This document shows, one piece after another, positions 24,961-34,044 of a DNA stretch of 64,000 nt (positions within the stretch are counted from its first letter, which is position 1; every line of letters begins with the position of its first letter). The position numbers and the translations under genes were made by a program. The notes below the pieces were generated by a model, which saw only the letters and a list, made by a program, of their open reading frames with translations, did no database searches and was not told the origin of the DNA. The stretch comes from Vicinamibacterales bacterium. GTDB lineage: Bacteria; Acidobacteriota; Vicinamibacteria; Vicinamibacterales; UBA2999. The stretch lies in NCBI GenBank assembly GCA_041659285.1, contig JBAZYO010000003.1, positions 426,831 through 490,830 on the forward strand, read 5' to 3'.

Positions 24961-26214
24961 ATGGCTCGCTTGCCCCAAGTGGTGATCATCGGCGGCGGCT
25001 TTGCCGGTCTCGCCGCCGCGCGGCAGCTCAAGCAGGTGGACTGCGAAGTGACGATCATCGACCGTCACAACCACCATGTGTTCCAGCCGCTGCTGTACCA
25101 GGTGGCCACGGCCGGCCTGTCGCCCGGCGATATCGCGTCGCCGATCCGCTGGATCCTGCGCACGCAGCCGCGCCTCCGCGTGTTGCTGGGCACCGTCGAG
25201 CGGATCGACCCTGGCGCCCGCCAGGTCTGGATGGACGGGGGCGACGCCGTGTCGTACGACTATTTGATCGTGGCCGCCGGCGCCACCCATTCCTACTTCG
25301 GCCACGACGAGTGGCGCGGTGCGGCGCCCGGCCTCAAGACCCTGGATGACGCACTGGCGATCCGGCGGCGGCTGTTGCTGGCGTTCGAAGAAGCGGAGCG
25401 CGAGCACGACGCGGCGCGCCAGCGGTTGCTGCTGACCTTCGTGATCATCGGTGGAGGGCCGACGGGTGTGGAGATGGCCGGCGCCCTGGCGGAAATCGCC
25501 AGGCAGGCGCTGCGATCGGAGTTTCACGCCATCGATCCGGCGTCGGCCCGGATCATCCTGATTGAGGCCGGTCCGTCCATTCTCCCGGCGTTTCCGGCGA
25601 GCCTGCGGGCGTCAGCGCGGCGGGCCCTGGTGCGGCTGGGCGTCGAGGTGCGCGAAGGCACCGCCGTGACGCAGGTGGAGGACGGCGCCGTCACCATGGG
25701 CAGCGCGCGCATCGCCGCGCACACCATTCTGTGGGCCGCCGGCGTGGCGGCGGCCTCGATCGGCCGCGACCTCGGTCCTTCCCTCGACCGCGCCGGACGC
25801 GTGAACGTCGAGCCGGACCTGTCGGCGCCCGGCCACCCGGGCGTGTTCGTGGCGGGCGACCTCGCAAGCTTTTCTCATCAAACGGGCAAGCCGTTGCCCG
25901 GGGTGGCGCAGGTGGCGATGCAGCAGGGCACGCAGGCGGCGCGCAACATCGCCCGTCTCATTCGCGGCGAAGCGACGCGCCCGTTCCGGTATTTCGATCC
26001 CGGCAATATGGCCACCATCGGCCGCGCTAACGCGATTGCCGACTTCGGGTTCCTGCGGGCTTCCGGGTTCATGGGCTGGATGATGTGGCTGTTCGTGCAC
26101 ATCATGTTCCTGATTGGCTTCCGCAACCGGCTCTCGGTGCTGCTGCAGTGGGCCACGGCCTACCTCACCTACCAGCGAAGCGTCCGGCTGATCACGCGTA
26201 ATGACGGCTCGTAG
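24961..26214 (+). CDS. ndh: Type II NADH dehydrogenase (NDH-2)
   Basis: This encodes 417 residues from the ATG at 24961. An N-terminal FAD Rossmann motif (VVIIGGGFAGLAAARQL) is followed by the NDH-2 signature NHHVFQPLLYQVATAGLSPGDIASPIR, a central NADH-binding motif (FVIIGGGPTGVEMAGALAEIA), GVFVAGDLASF, and PLPGVAQVAMQQGTQAARNI. The C-terminus has a hydrophobic membrane-docking region (SGFMGWMMWLFVHIMFLIGFRNRL). The enzyme oxidises NADH and reduces quinone without pumping protons, at the inner face of the membrane. Length and motifs are complete. Confidence 0.94.
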   Translation: MARLPQVVIIGGGFAGLAAARQLKQVDCEVTIIDRHNHHVFQPLLYQVATAGLSPGDIASPIRWILRTQPRLRVLLGTVERIDPGARQVWMDGGDAVSYDYLIVAAGATHSYFGHDEWRGAAPGLKTLDDALAIRRRLLLAFEEAEREHDAARQRLLLTFVIIGGGPTGVEMAGALAEIARQALRSEFHAIDPASARIILIEAGPSILPAFPASLRASARRALVRLGVEVREGTAVTQVEDGAVTMGSARIAAHTILWAAGVAAASIGRDLGPSLDRAGRVNVEPDLSAPGHPGVFVAGDLASFSHQTGKPLPGVAQVAMQQGTQAARNIARLIRGEATRPFRYFDPGNMATIGRANAIADFGFLRASGFMGWMMWLFVHIMFLIGFRNRLSVLLQWATAYLTYQRSVRLITRNDGS

Positions 26215-26217
26215 TGC

Positions 26218-26223
26218 TATTCT
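26218..26223 (+). promoter_or_regulatory. -10 box TATTCT in TGCTATTCT, kinase 1
   Basis: TGCTATTCT lies 25 nt before the GTG at 26249. The second TPR kinase has TGCTATCCT at the same distance, which supports both promoters and both GTG starts. Confidence 0.45.
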
Positions 26224-26248
26224 CCTTCCCTCGGAGACCAACAGAGCC

Positions 26249-28822
26249 GTGCACCCCGGACGAGCCGTCGGACCCTACCAGATCGTCCGCCAGCTAGGGG
26301 CTGGCGGCATGGGTGTCGTCTGGCTGGCCGAAGACACCCGCCTGCAGCGCAAGGTCGCCCTGAAGACCGTCAAGGGCGCCGACGCGGAGACCGCCGAAGG
26401 CCGCCAGCGCCTCATGCGCGAGGCCCGCGCCGCGGCCGCCCTCAATCATCCCCATATCGCCACCGTGCACGACGTCCTCGACGTCGATGGCCAGGTCGTG
26501 GTCGTGTTCGAGTACGTCGAGGGCGATACGCTGGCCGCCCGCCTGCAGCGCGGGCCGATGACCGTGGCCGAGGCGATTGAAGTGACCTGGCAACTTGCCG
26601 ACGCGCTCGCGGCCGCGCATGCCCAAGGCATCATCCATCGCGACCTGAAGCCGTCGAACGTCGTGCTGGGCCCCGACGGCCGCGCCAAGGTGCTGGACTT
26701 CGGCATCGCGCGGCTGGTACCGGCCGGCGCCGACATGTCCCAAAACGTCCCGGGCACCATCGGCGGCGGTCTGGTCGGCACTCCGGGGTACGCCGCCCCC
26801 GAGCAGTACCTGTCGCGCAATGTGGACGGGCGCGCCGACCTGTACGCGCTCGGCGTGATGCTGTTCGAGATGATCGCCGGCCACCGGCCGTTTCCCGGCA
26901 ACGACGCGATCCAGCTCGTCACCGCGGTGCTGCGCGATGACGCGCCGACGCTGGCGACCAGCAACGGGCTGTGGGTGCCGCCGGAACTCGCCGACCTGGT
27001 GCAGCGCCTGCTCGAGCGCGAGCCGGCGCGCCGCCCGGCGAATGGCGAAGAACTGCTGGTCGAGTTGAGCCCGCTGCGCGACACGGAACTGTCGCCGCTG
27101 GCGCGGCGCACGGTGCTGCTGCGGCAGCGGGTGCCGGCCAGCACGCTGGTGGTGGCCGCCCTCACGCTGGCGGTGGTCGCCGCGGTGGTGATTCGCCAGC
27201 AGTGGAACACGCGGCCCCTCGGGCCCGACGCGCCCGTGGTCGCGGTGCTGCCGCTGACCAACTCGAGCGGCGACGCGTCCAACGACTACCTGGGCGCCGG
27301 CCTGGCCGAGAGCCTGATCACGAGCCTGGCCTCGGTGCCGAAGGTCACCGTGCTCTCACGCTCGGCGGTGGAGGAGAGCCGTCAGCAGAATCCGGATCGC
27401 GCCAGCTTCGTGCGCTCGCTCGACGCCAGCTACCTGGTCACCGGATCGGTGCAGGCGGTGGCCGAGCGCCTGCGCGTGACGCTGAACCTCGAGCGCCCGG
27501 ATGCGTCGGTGGCGTGGGGGCACACCGTTGAGGGCCCGATGAGCGACCTGTTTGCGTTGCAGTCGCAGTTGGCCACCGCGTTGAGCGATGCGATTGCCGA
27601 TCAGCGGCCCTCGGCACCGCGCACCGCGCCGGCGGCGCTGGCGACCGCCAGCGAGCCGGCGCAGATCGCCTACTGGAAGGGCAGGGCGCACCTCGACCGG
27701 CGAGACCTGACCGGCAGCACCCAGGCGGCGATCAAGGAACTGAGCGATGCGGTGGCCGCCGACCCGAAGTTCGCCCTCGCCCATGCCGGCCTCGGCGAGG
27801 CCCAATGGGCGATGTACGCGCAGACCAACGACAGGCCATGGGCGGAGAAGGCGATCGCCTCAACCAGGACCGCGATTCAGCTGGAGCCCGACCGTCCCAG
27901 CGTGCGATACATCGCGGCCCTGACCCTGTTCCGCGGCGGACGGTTCGAGGAGGCGAACACGGAACTCGAGCGCGCCCTCCAACTGCAGCCGACCTACGAG
28001 GACGCCATCCGCCTGCACGGCACCGTGTCGGTGCGGCGCGGCGAGGTGGAACGCGGCCTCGACGAGTTCAAGAAGTTGATGGCCATTCGGCCCAGCTCCG
28101 TCTCGCTCTTCAGCGACCTGGGACTGGCCCTCTACACCGCGTCCCGCTTTCCCGAGGCGCTCGAGGCGTTCGAGAAGGCCATCGCCCTCTCGCCGAGCTC
28201 GTCGATCAACCTGACCCGCGCCGGCAGCACCGCTCAGCAGATGGGCGACCAGAAGCGCGCCCTCGAGTTCTACGAACGGGCCAATGCCATCCAGCCGCGG
28301 GCCGAGACGTTTTCCAACATGGGCACGATCTATTACGGCCTGGGCGATTACGCGAAGGCCGCCAGCGCCTACGAAGGCGCGCTCCTGATTCGCCCCTTGA
28401 GTGCGATTACCCACCGCAACCTCGGTGACGCCTACTTGCACCTGGGGCGCCGCGAGGACGCGCAACGCGCGTACCAGCAGGCGGTCGCGCGCGCCGAGGC
28501 GGAGGTGTCGGTCAGTCCCGCCGACGCGAGAGCAATCGCCCGTCTGGCCGTCTATCAAGCTAAGGCCGGCGATGATACGGCGGCCATGCGGAGCCTGCGA
28601 CGGGCGCAGGAACTGGCGCCGAAGGACGAACAGGTGTTCCAGCGTGCCGGTGTCGTCCACGCCCTTGCCGGCCGCGTCAGTGACGCACTGGACGCGATCG
28701 GGCAAGCCATCGCCGCGGGCGCGACGCCACGGTCGGTGGCCGATGAAGAAGACTTTGCCAGGCTCCGAACCATGCCGCGTTTTGCGGCCATGGTCTCAAC
28801 CCCAACTGAGGTGAAACGATGA
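26249..28822 (+). CDS. Ser/Thr protein kinase with TPR repeats (copy 1)
   Basis: This encodes 857 residues. The GTG at 26249 is chosen because the protein then begins HPGRAVGPYQI, parallel to QIGSAVGPYQI of copy 2; a GTG/ATG further upstream overlaps NDH-2. Kinase motifs: GAGGMGVVW, KVALKTV, HRDLKPSNVVL, DFGIAR, GTPGYAAPEQ. A transmembrane helix (VVVAALTLAVVAAVVI) follows, then a domain like the TolB-N/FlgO-type region of CadC-like proteins (VAVLPLTNSSGDASNDYLGAGLAESL). About eight TPR-like units complete the protein (for example FEEANTELERALQLQPTYEDA, FPEALEAFEKAIALSPSSS). All kinase catalytic residues are present. The stop overlaps the next ATG (ATGA), coupling it to the small beta-protein. 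Confidence 0.92.
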   Translation: MHPGRAVGPYQIVRQLGAGGMGVVWLAEDTRLQRKVALKTVKGADAETAEGRQRLMREARAAAALNHPHIATVHDVLDVDGQVVVVFEYVEGDTLAARLQRGPMTVAEAIEVTWQLADALAAAHAQGIIHRDLKPSNVVLGPDGRAKVLDFGIARLVPAGADMSQNVPGTIGGGLVGTPGYAAPEQYLSRNVDGRADLYALGVMLFEMIAGHRPFPGNDAIQLVTAVLRDDAPTLATSNGLWVPPELADLVQRLLEREPARRPANGEELLVELSPLRDTELSPLARRTVLLRQRVPASTLVVAALTLAVVAAVVIRQQWNTRPLGPDAPVVAVLPLTNSSGDASNDYLGAGLAESLITSLASVPKVTVLSRSAVEESRQQNPDRASFVRSLDASYLVTGSVQAVAERLRVTLNLERPDASVAWGHTVEGPMSDLFALQSQLATALSDAIADQRPSAPRTAPAALATASEPAQIAYWKGRAHLDRRDLTGSTQAAIKELSDAVAADPKFALAHAGLGEAQWAMYAQTNDRPWAEKAIASTRTAIQLEPDRPSVRYIAALTLFRGGRFEEANTELERALQLQPTYEDAIRLHGTVSVRRGEVERGLDEFKKLMAIRPSSVSLFSDLGLALYTASRFPEALEAFEKAIALSPSSSINLTRAGSTAQQMGDQKRALEFYERANAIQPRAETFSNMGTIYYGLGDYAKAASAYEGALLIRPLSAITHRNLGDAYLHLGRREDAQRAYQQAVARAEAEVSVSPADARAIARLAVYQAKAGDDTAAMRSLRRAQELAPKDEQVFQRAGVVHALAGRVSDALDAIGQAIAAGATPRSVADEEDFARLRTMPRFAAMVSTPTEVKR

Positions 28823-29262
28823 GTAAGAAGAAGCCCGCGAAGAAGAGCGCCAGGAAGGCGCCCGTGAAGAAGAAGGCGCCCGCGCGCAAGAAGGCTCCTG
28901 CCCGCAAGGCGGCGGCCAGGACGACCGCGGCCCGAGCGGCCGCCCCCGCGTCCAACCGCACCGCGGCGGCCACCATCTTCCTCTACAACACGCCGGCCGG
29001 CCCGCGCGTGCGGACCTCGCCGCAGTTGTTGCCGGCGGGCCCTGGCTTCATTGAATGGACAGTGGTGAATCTGGCGTCGGATGATCCGGTTGACGTGGAG
29101 ATCTCGTGGCCGAACGGGGGACCGTGGGGCAGCCACCCGATTCCGATCAAGAACGGCAACGCGCGTGTCAGTTGCGTGGGCGCGAAAGACGGGCGCTACA
29201 AGTACAACGTGACCGCCAACGGCTACACCGAAGATCCGGAGATCGAAATTCCCTGGAACTAG
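28819..29262 (+). CDS. Lys/Ala-rich tail plus small beta domain, partner of kinase copy 1
   Basis: This encodes 147 residues, starting in an ATGA overlap with the kinase. The first 45 residues are a histone H1-like Lys/Ala/Arg-rich tail (KKPAKKSARKAPVKKK). The rest looks like a compact beta-sandwich (FLYNTPAGPRVRTSPQLL, GFIEWTVVNLASDDPVDVEISWP) ending with GRYKYNV...EDPEIEIPWN. The end is shared with the protein at 31940-32446 (AKYKVW...EDPELEIVM), which also follows a TPR kinase. No named family is recognised. It may be a substrate or regulator of the kinase; the basic tail could bind nucleic acid or membrane. The N-terminus carries no signal peptide. Confidence 0.75.
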   Translation: MSKKKPAKKSARKAPVKKKAPARKKAPARKAAARTTAARAAAPASNRTAAATIFLYNTPAGPRVRTSPQLLPAGPGFIEWTVVNLASDDPVDVEISWPNGGPWGSHPIPIKNGNARVSCVGAKDGRYKYNVTANGYTEDPEIEIPWN

Positions 29263-29292
29263 GGTCGATCCGGCGATAACGACGCAATTGCA

Positions 29293-29332
29293 CACCGTGG
29301 CAGGGCATCCGAGGAGGGGTCCTGCCGCGGTG
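29293..29332. terminator. Hairpin between the two kinase modules
   Basis: CACCGTGGCAGG (29293-29304) pairs with CCTGCCGCGGTG (29321-29332) with one mismatch and a 16-nt loop. GCGTTTCG follows. It probably terminates module 1 transcription before the promoter of module 2. Confidence 0.55.
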
Positions 29333-29344
29333 GCGTTTCGGTGC

Positions 29345-29350
29345 TATCCT
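29345..29350 (+). promoter_or_regulatory. -10 box TATCCT in TGCTATCCT, kinase 2
   Basis: It is located 25 nt before the GTG at 29376, with the same word and spacing as at 26218-26223. Confidence 0.45.
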
Positions 29351-29375
29351 CGCGCTGCTTCATCCCCGTAGTCCC

Positions 29376-31925
29376 GTGCAGATTGGCAGCGCCGTTGGAC
29401 CGTACCAGATCCTGCGCCACCTCGGATCAGGGGGCATGGGATCGGTCTGGCTCGCCGAAGACACCCGCCTGCATCGCCAGGTTGCCCTCAAGACCCTCCG
29501 GCCCGCGGACGACGACGATGCGCCCGCCCGGGCGCGGTTGATGCGCGAGGCGCGCGCCGCCGCCGCCCTCAACCATCCGCACATTGCCGCCGTCTACGAC
29601 GTGCTCGAAAACGACGGGCACGTCGTGATCGTGTTCGAGTACGTCGAGGGCGAAACGCTGGCCGCGCGGCTCGCGCGTGACGTGCTGCCGGTGCCTGCCG
29701 CCATCGACATCGCCTGCCAGATCGCCGGCGCGCTCGTGGCGGCGCACGCGCACGGCGTCGTGCATCGGGACCTCAAGCCCGCCAACGTCATCACCGGCGC
29801 CGGCGGGCAGGTCAAAGTCCTCGATTTTGGCATCGCGCGCATCCTGTCAATTGGCACCACGAAGACCGGCGACGGCCACACCGCCACCGGCATCGGCTTG
29901 ATCGGGACGCCGGCGTACGCGGCGCCGGAGCAGATGGTGTCGGGCGCGGTTGACGAGCGCGCGGATCTTTACGCGCTCGGCGTCATGTTGTTCGAGATGA
30001 TCAGCGGCCGTCGTCCCTTCACGGGCAGCGACCCGATCGCCCTGGCGTCGTCGAAACTCGGCAAGGACGCGCCGCCGCTGTCGGCCACCGGCGCCCTGGT
30101 CCCGCGCGAACTCCAGCGGCTCGTGGCCTCGCTGCTGTCGCGCGAGCGCGATGAGCGGCCGGCCTCGGCCGCCGACGTGCTGGCGCGGCTGAGGGCGATC
30201 GATGGCTCGCCGGGCACAACCGCGCCGGCGCCGGCGTCGAAGCGCCGGGTGGTGGTGCCCGTGCTGGCGACCGCCCTGGTGCTCGCCGCGCTCGTGTCAC
30301 TCGGCGTGTGGGGCCCGCTGCGGCGGAGCAGCGAGCGGCCCGACTCGCCGCCGGTCGTGGCGGTGCTGCCGCTCGCGAACATCAGCGGCGACGGGTCGAA
30401 AGACTTCCTGGCGGCGGGCATCGCCGAAAGCCTGATCTCGAGCCTGGCGGCGTTGCCGACCGTGACCGTGCTGTCACGGGCCTCGGTGACCCAGGCGCGC
30501 AGCCGCACCCCGGAATCATCGGCGCTCGCGCGTGACCTGGGCGCGACCTACCTCGTCGAGGGCAGCGTGCAGGAGTCGGGCGGGCGGCTGCGCGTTTCGC
30601 TGAACCTGGTCAGGCCCGACCGCTCGGTGGCATGGGCCGACAACGTCGAAGGCGTCATCGATCAGATCTTTGACCTGCAGTCGCGCCTGGCGGTGATGCT
30701 CACGGCCGCGCTCGACGTGCGCGTGTCCGCGGCCGAGCGTCGGCGCATGAATTCGCAGGTCACCACCAGTCCGGAGGCGCTCAATGCCTATTGGCAGGGG
30801 CGGGCCCTGCTCGACCGCCGGGATGTGAAGGGCAACCTGGATGCCGCCGTCACCGCGTTCAACCGCGCGCTGGCGCTGGACGCGCGCTTTGCCGTCGCGC
30901 AAGCCGCCCTCGGCGAAGCCTTCTGGACGCAGTATGTGGACACGCGCGAGCCGTCGTGGGCGCAGAAGGCCACCGAGGCGGGACTCACGGCGCTGCGCCT
31001 CGACCCGAATCGTGCGGAGGTCCGTTACACGCTGGCCGTCACGCTCGCTGGGAGCGGCCGGCCAGACGAAGCGATCGAGGAATTGCACCGGGCGCTGGCG
31101 ATGCAGCCCAATTACGATGACGCCCGCCGCCAACTTGGGCAGGTGTTGGGACGCCAGGGGCGGGTCGACGAGGCCGTGGCGGAGTACCGGAAGGCGCTCG
31201 CGCTGACGCCGAACTCCTCGAGCACTTATGGTTCCATGGGCCTCATGCTTCTTGGGGCGGCACGCTACGACGACGCGATTGCCGCCTTTCAGAAGGCGAC
31301 CGAGCTGCAGCCCGATAACTACATCGGCTTCCAACGACTGGGCACGGCCTACCAGACAGTGGGGAAGGTGGACCTGGCGCTCGAGAACTACGAACAGGCC
31401 ATTGCCATCCGCCCCTCAGCGCAGGCCTTCTCGAACATCGGGGCGTTGCACCATGGCCGCGGCGATTTCACGCGGGCCGTCGAAGCCTATCGTCAGGCGA
31501 TTGCTCTTCGCCCGAACGCGTCTGCCACCCGGCGTAACCTCGGCGATGCACTGGCCAGGCTCGGCCGCGCCGCCGATGCTCGCGCCGCGTACTTGGAGGC
31601 TGTGCGCCTGGCGGAGGCGGAGCTCAAAGTCGACCCGAACGACGCGAGGACCACGGCGTCGCTTGCGGTCTATCTCGCCAAGGCCGGGCAGCCGGACCGC
31701 GCGCGGCAGCGGATCGACCAGGCGCTGCGCGCCGCCGCCGAGGACGTGGAGGTGATCTTCAGGGCAGCGGTCGTTGCCGCGTTGAGGGACCGGTCGCAGG
31801 ACGCCCTCGCGTATCTCGCGGAGGCCGTGCGACGAGGATACAGTCGCGCGTCAATCCTCGATACCGATGAATTCGGCAAGATCAAGTCGTCGCCGGCGTT
31901 CGTGAAACTCATGAAGCTTGATTGA
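29376..31925 (+). CDS. Ser/Thr protein kinase with TPR repeats (copy 2)
   Basis: This encodes 849 residues from GTG 29376, collinear with copy 1 over the whole length. Kinase motifs: GSGGMGSVW, QVALKTLR, HRDLKPANVITG, DFGIAR, GTPAYAAPEQ. A transmembrane helix (VVVPVLATALVLAALVSLGVW) is followed by the VAVLPLANISGDGSKDFLAAGIAESL domain and a run of TPR-like units (PDEAIEELHRALAMQPNYDDA, YDDAIAAFQKATELQPDN, KVDLALENYEQAIAIRPSA). The extracytoplasmic part probably senses a ligand or binds a partner protein. It ends 14 nt before a small membrane-anchored beta-protein, repeating the module at 26249-29262. Confidence 0.92.
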   Translation: MQIGSAVGPYQILRHLGSGGMGSVWLAEDTRLHRQVALKTLRPADDDDAPARARLMREARAAAALNHPHIAAVYDVLENDGHVVIVFEYVEGETLAARLARDVLPVPAAIDIACQIAGALVAAHAHGVVHRDLKPANVITGAGGQVKVLDFGIARILSIGTTKTGDGHTATGIGLIGTPAYAAPEQMVSGAVDERADLYALGVMLFEMISGRRPFTGSDPIALASSKLGKDAPPLSATGALVPRELQRLVASLLSRERDERPASAADVLARLRAIDGSPGTTAPAPASKRRVVVPVLATALVLAALVSLGVWGPLRRSSERPDSPPVVAVLPLANISGDGSKDFLAAGIAESLISSLAALPTVTVLSRASVTQARSRTPESSALARDLGATYLVEGSVQESGGRLRVSLNLVRPDRSVAWADNVEGVIDQIFDLQSRLAVMLTAALDVRVSAAERRRMNSQVTTSPEALNAYWQGRALLDRRDVKGNLDAAVTAFNRALALDARFAVAQAALGEAFWTQYVDTREPSWAQKATEAGLTALRLDPNRAEVRYTLAVTLAGSGRPDEAIEELHRALAMQPNYDDARRQLGQVLGRQGRVDEAVAEYRKALALTPNSSSTYGSMGLMLLGAARYDDAIAAFQKATELQPDNYIGFQRLGTAYQTVGKVDLALENYEQAIAIRPSAQAFSNIGALHHGRGDFTRAVEAYRQAIALRPNASATRRNLGDALARLGRAADARAAYLEAVRLAEAELKVDPNDARTTASLAVYLAKAGQPDRARQRIDQALRAAAEDVEVIFRAAVVAALRDRSQDALAYLAEAVRRGYSRASILDTDEFGKIKSSPAFVKLMKLD

Positions 31926-31939
31926 TGAGGAGCCCGTGA

Positions 31940-32446
31940 ATGAAGCAGATAATTACGGCCGTCGTCGTGTCGGTATTGGTGTCACTGGGCCTGGGCTATT
32001 GGCTGATGGACGCGAGTGTCCAGCGCCTCAGGCAGGAAATGGCTGCCGGCCAGGTCCGCACGGATCAGCAGATCTCGCAGGTCGCCAAAAGGCTGGCGCC
32101 GAAGACAGTCCCGGGCTCGAGCCACGTCTTCGAGCAAGGCAGGTGCAAGAGCATCACGACTGGAACGATCCGCCTCGCCGTCGGCGATACGGTCGAGTGG
32201 ACGGTGGGCGATTTCAGCAACTGCCTTAAGGGCGGTTGGGTGCTGGAGTATCGGTTTGACGATCCCACTTACGTGGATCCTCCGCTGCCGACTGGTGCAG
32301 CGCCAGCGACCGGTTGGACCGTCGTAATTTCCGCGAAGGCGCTGAAAGCCGGAAGGGCCAAGTACAAGGTGTGGCGCACGCGGACGGTCGGAACTCAGAA
32401 GCAGGAGCAGCTGTTGGAAGACCCGGAACTCGAGATCGTGATGTGA
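31940..32446 (+). CDS. Membrane-anchored small beta-protein, partner of kinase copy 2
   Basis: This encodes 168 residues from the ATG at 31940, preceded by GAGGAG. An N-terminal transmembrane helix (IITAVVVSVLVSLGLGYWLM) is followed by a short coiled-coil (VQRLRQEMAAGQVRTDQQISQVAKRL), then a beta-rich domain with two Cys (GRCKSITTGTIRLAVGDTVEWTVGDFSNCLKGG). The C-terminus AKYKVW...LEDPELEI is similar to that of the protein at 28819-29262, but here the basic tail is replaced by a membrane anchor. It probably lies outside the cytoplasm, on the same side as the kinase TPR domain. Function is unknown. Confidence 0.75.
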   Translation: MKQIITAVVVSVLVSLGLGYWLMDASVQRLRQEMAAGQVRTDQQISQVAKRLAPKTVPGSSHVFEQGRCKSITTGTIRLAVGDTVEWTVGDFSNCLKGGWVLEYRFDDPTYVDPPLPTGAAPATGWTVVISAKALKAGRAKYKVWRTRTVGTQKQEQLLEDPELEIVM

Positions 32447-32448
32447 GC

Positions 32449-34020
32449 CTAGCGCCGCTCGGGCCGCAGCACGCGGCCTGCCAGCGCGGTCGTGAACTTC
32501 CCCTCACGCCGCACCAGCTCGCCGTTGACGAGGATGTCGTTGATCCCTTCGGCGATCTGGTGCGGATCCTGATAGGTCGCCGCGTCGTTCACTTTCGCCA
32601 GGTCGAAGATCAGCACATCGGCAAACGCGCCGGGGCGCAGCTGGCCGCGGTCCTTCAATCCAAACACCGTGGCCGGCAGTGACGTCATTGAGCGAATCGC
32701 CGTGGCGATGTCCACGGTGTTCCGCTCGCGGACGTAGCGCTTGAGCTTGCGCGCGAACGCGCCGTAGGCGCGCGGGTGCGGCTTGCCCACGCCCATCGGC
32801 ACCAGGTCGCCGTCGGTGCAGGTCATGGTCCACGGCTGCCGCATGATGCCCTCGATGTCGTTCTCGGACATGTTGAACGACACCAGGCTGGCGTCGCCCT
32901 TCTCGAGCATCTTGAGCGCGAACTCTTCCGGCGCCATGCCCGCCTTGGCCGCCAGGTCCGAGAGACGCTGGCCCTCGAACGACGGGTCGGCGGCGTAGCG
33001 GCTGATCATCAGGGTGTCGGCGCCGCCGCGACGGGCGATGTTGGTCTTGACCTCGGCGCGGATCTCTTCCCGCAGCTCGCCGAGGATCCGCTTCATCATC
33101 GCGTCGCGCCCGCCGACCTGCGCCGACCGCGGCATCAGCGCGCCGACAATCCCGGTGCCGCTGGCTTCATAGGGATACTGATCGGCGAACACCTGCACGC
33201 CGCGGGTCCGCGCCGCTTCAATCCGCTCGATCAGCGTCTTCGACAGGCCCCAGCTGGCCGGGCCCAGCGCCTTCATGTGCGAGACCACGCCGGTCACGCC
33301 GCCCTGCTCGGCGATGTCGATCACTTCCTGCACCGCCGCGACCACGCCGATGCTGTAGTCGGCTTCGTCGCGGATGTGGCTCGAGTAGACGCCGCCGAAC
33401 GGCGCGGTGGCCCTGGCCATCGCGATCACCTCGGCGGTCTTCGAGTAGCTGCCGGGGGCGTAGTAGAGGCCGCTCGACAGGCCGACGGCGCCGGCCAGCA
33501 TGCCCTGGCGCGTGAGCTCGACCATCCGCGCCAGCTCGCCGGCATTCGGATCGCGATCCGACATGTTCATCACCGCGCGGCGGATGGAGCCGTGTGGAAC
33601 AAACAACCCGACGTTGGTGCCGATGCGTTGTTTCTCGTAGCCGGCGCGCTGGGCGACCAGGTCCACCGGTCCGCCGCCGTCGGGATTGACGAACACGGTG
33701 GTGAGGCCCTGAGCGAGCAGCGGCTGCCCGTGCTTCAGGCCCTCGGTGGCCAGGCCTTCGCCCGCGTGCGAATGGACGTCGATGAACCCCGGCGTGACCA
33801 GGCGATCGGCGGCGTCGACCACGGTCCTGGCGGTGGCGCCGGTTAGCTGGCCCATGGCCCGGATGCGGTCGCCGGTGATCCCGATGTCGGCGCGGTACCA
33901 GGGATTGCCGGTGCCGTCGAGGACGCGGCCATTACGAATCAGGACGTCGAACTGTTGGGGGACCTGGGCCGCGACCGGCACCAGGAAGAACAGCGTCGCG
34001 ACGGCAAGGCGAATCAACAT
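32449..34020 (-). CDS. Secreted D-aminoacylase / N-acyl-D-amino-acid deacylase family protein
   Basis: This encodes 523 residues with a signal peptide (LIRLAVATLFFLVPVAAQ). The amidohydrolase superfamily fold shows the composite beta-sandwich start FDVLIRNGRVLDGTGNPWYRADIGI, the metal motif PGFIDVHSHAGEG, HIRDEADYSIGVV, SHMKALGPASWG and a C-terminal ATVFGLKDRGQLRPGAFADVLIFDL. The family cleaves N-acyl-D-amino acids or related D-amides; export suggests a role in peptide or cell-wall turnover. TAGAAT is 6 nt upstream of the ATG, so the message is probably leaderless. It converges with the kinase module, 2 nt between the stops. Confidence 0.9.
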   Translation of the reverse strand: MLIRLAVATLFFLVPVAAQVPQQFDVLIRNGRVLDGTGNPWYRADIGITGDRIRAMGQLTGATARTVVDAADRLVTPGFIDVHSHAGEGLATEGLKHGQPLLAQGLTTVFVNPDGGGPVDLVAQRAGYEKQRIGTNVGLFVPHGSIRRAVMNMSDRDPNAGELARMVELTRQGMLAGAVGLSSGLYYAPGSYSKTAEVIAMARATAPFGGVYSSHIRDEADYSIGVVAAVQEVIDIAEQGGVTGVVSHMKALGPASWGLSKTLIERIEAARTRGVQVFADQYPYEASGTGIVGALMPRSAQVGGRDAMMKRILGELREEIRAEVKTNIARRGGADTLMISRYAADPSFEGQRLSDLAAKAGMAPEEFALKMLEKGDASLVSFNMSENDIEGIMRQPWTMTCTDGDLVPMGVGKPHPRAYGAFARKLKRYVRERNTVDIATAIRSMTSLPATVFGLKDRGQLRPGAFADVLIFDLAKVNDAATYQDPHQIAEGINDILVNGELVRREGKFTTALAGRVLRPERR

Positions 34021-34026
34021 GCCGTC

Positions 34027-34032
34027 ATTCTA
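34027..34032 (-). promoter_or_regulatory. -10 box TAGAAT for the D-aminoacylase gene
   Basis: TAGAAT on the minus strand lies 6 nt before the ATG at 34020. Confidence 0.55.
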
Positions 34033-34044
34033 GCGGCTGACAGC

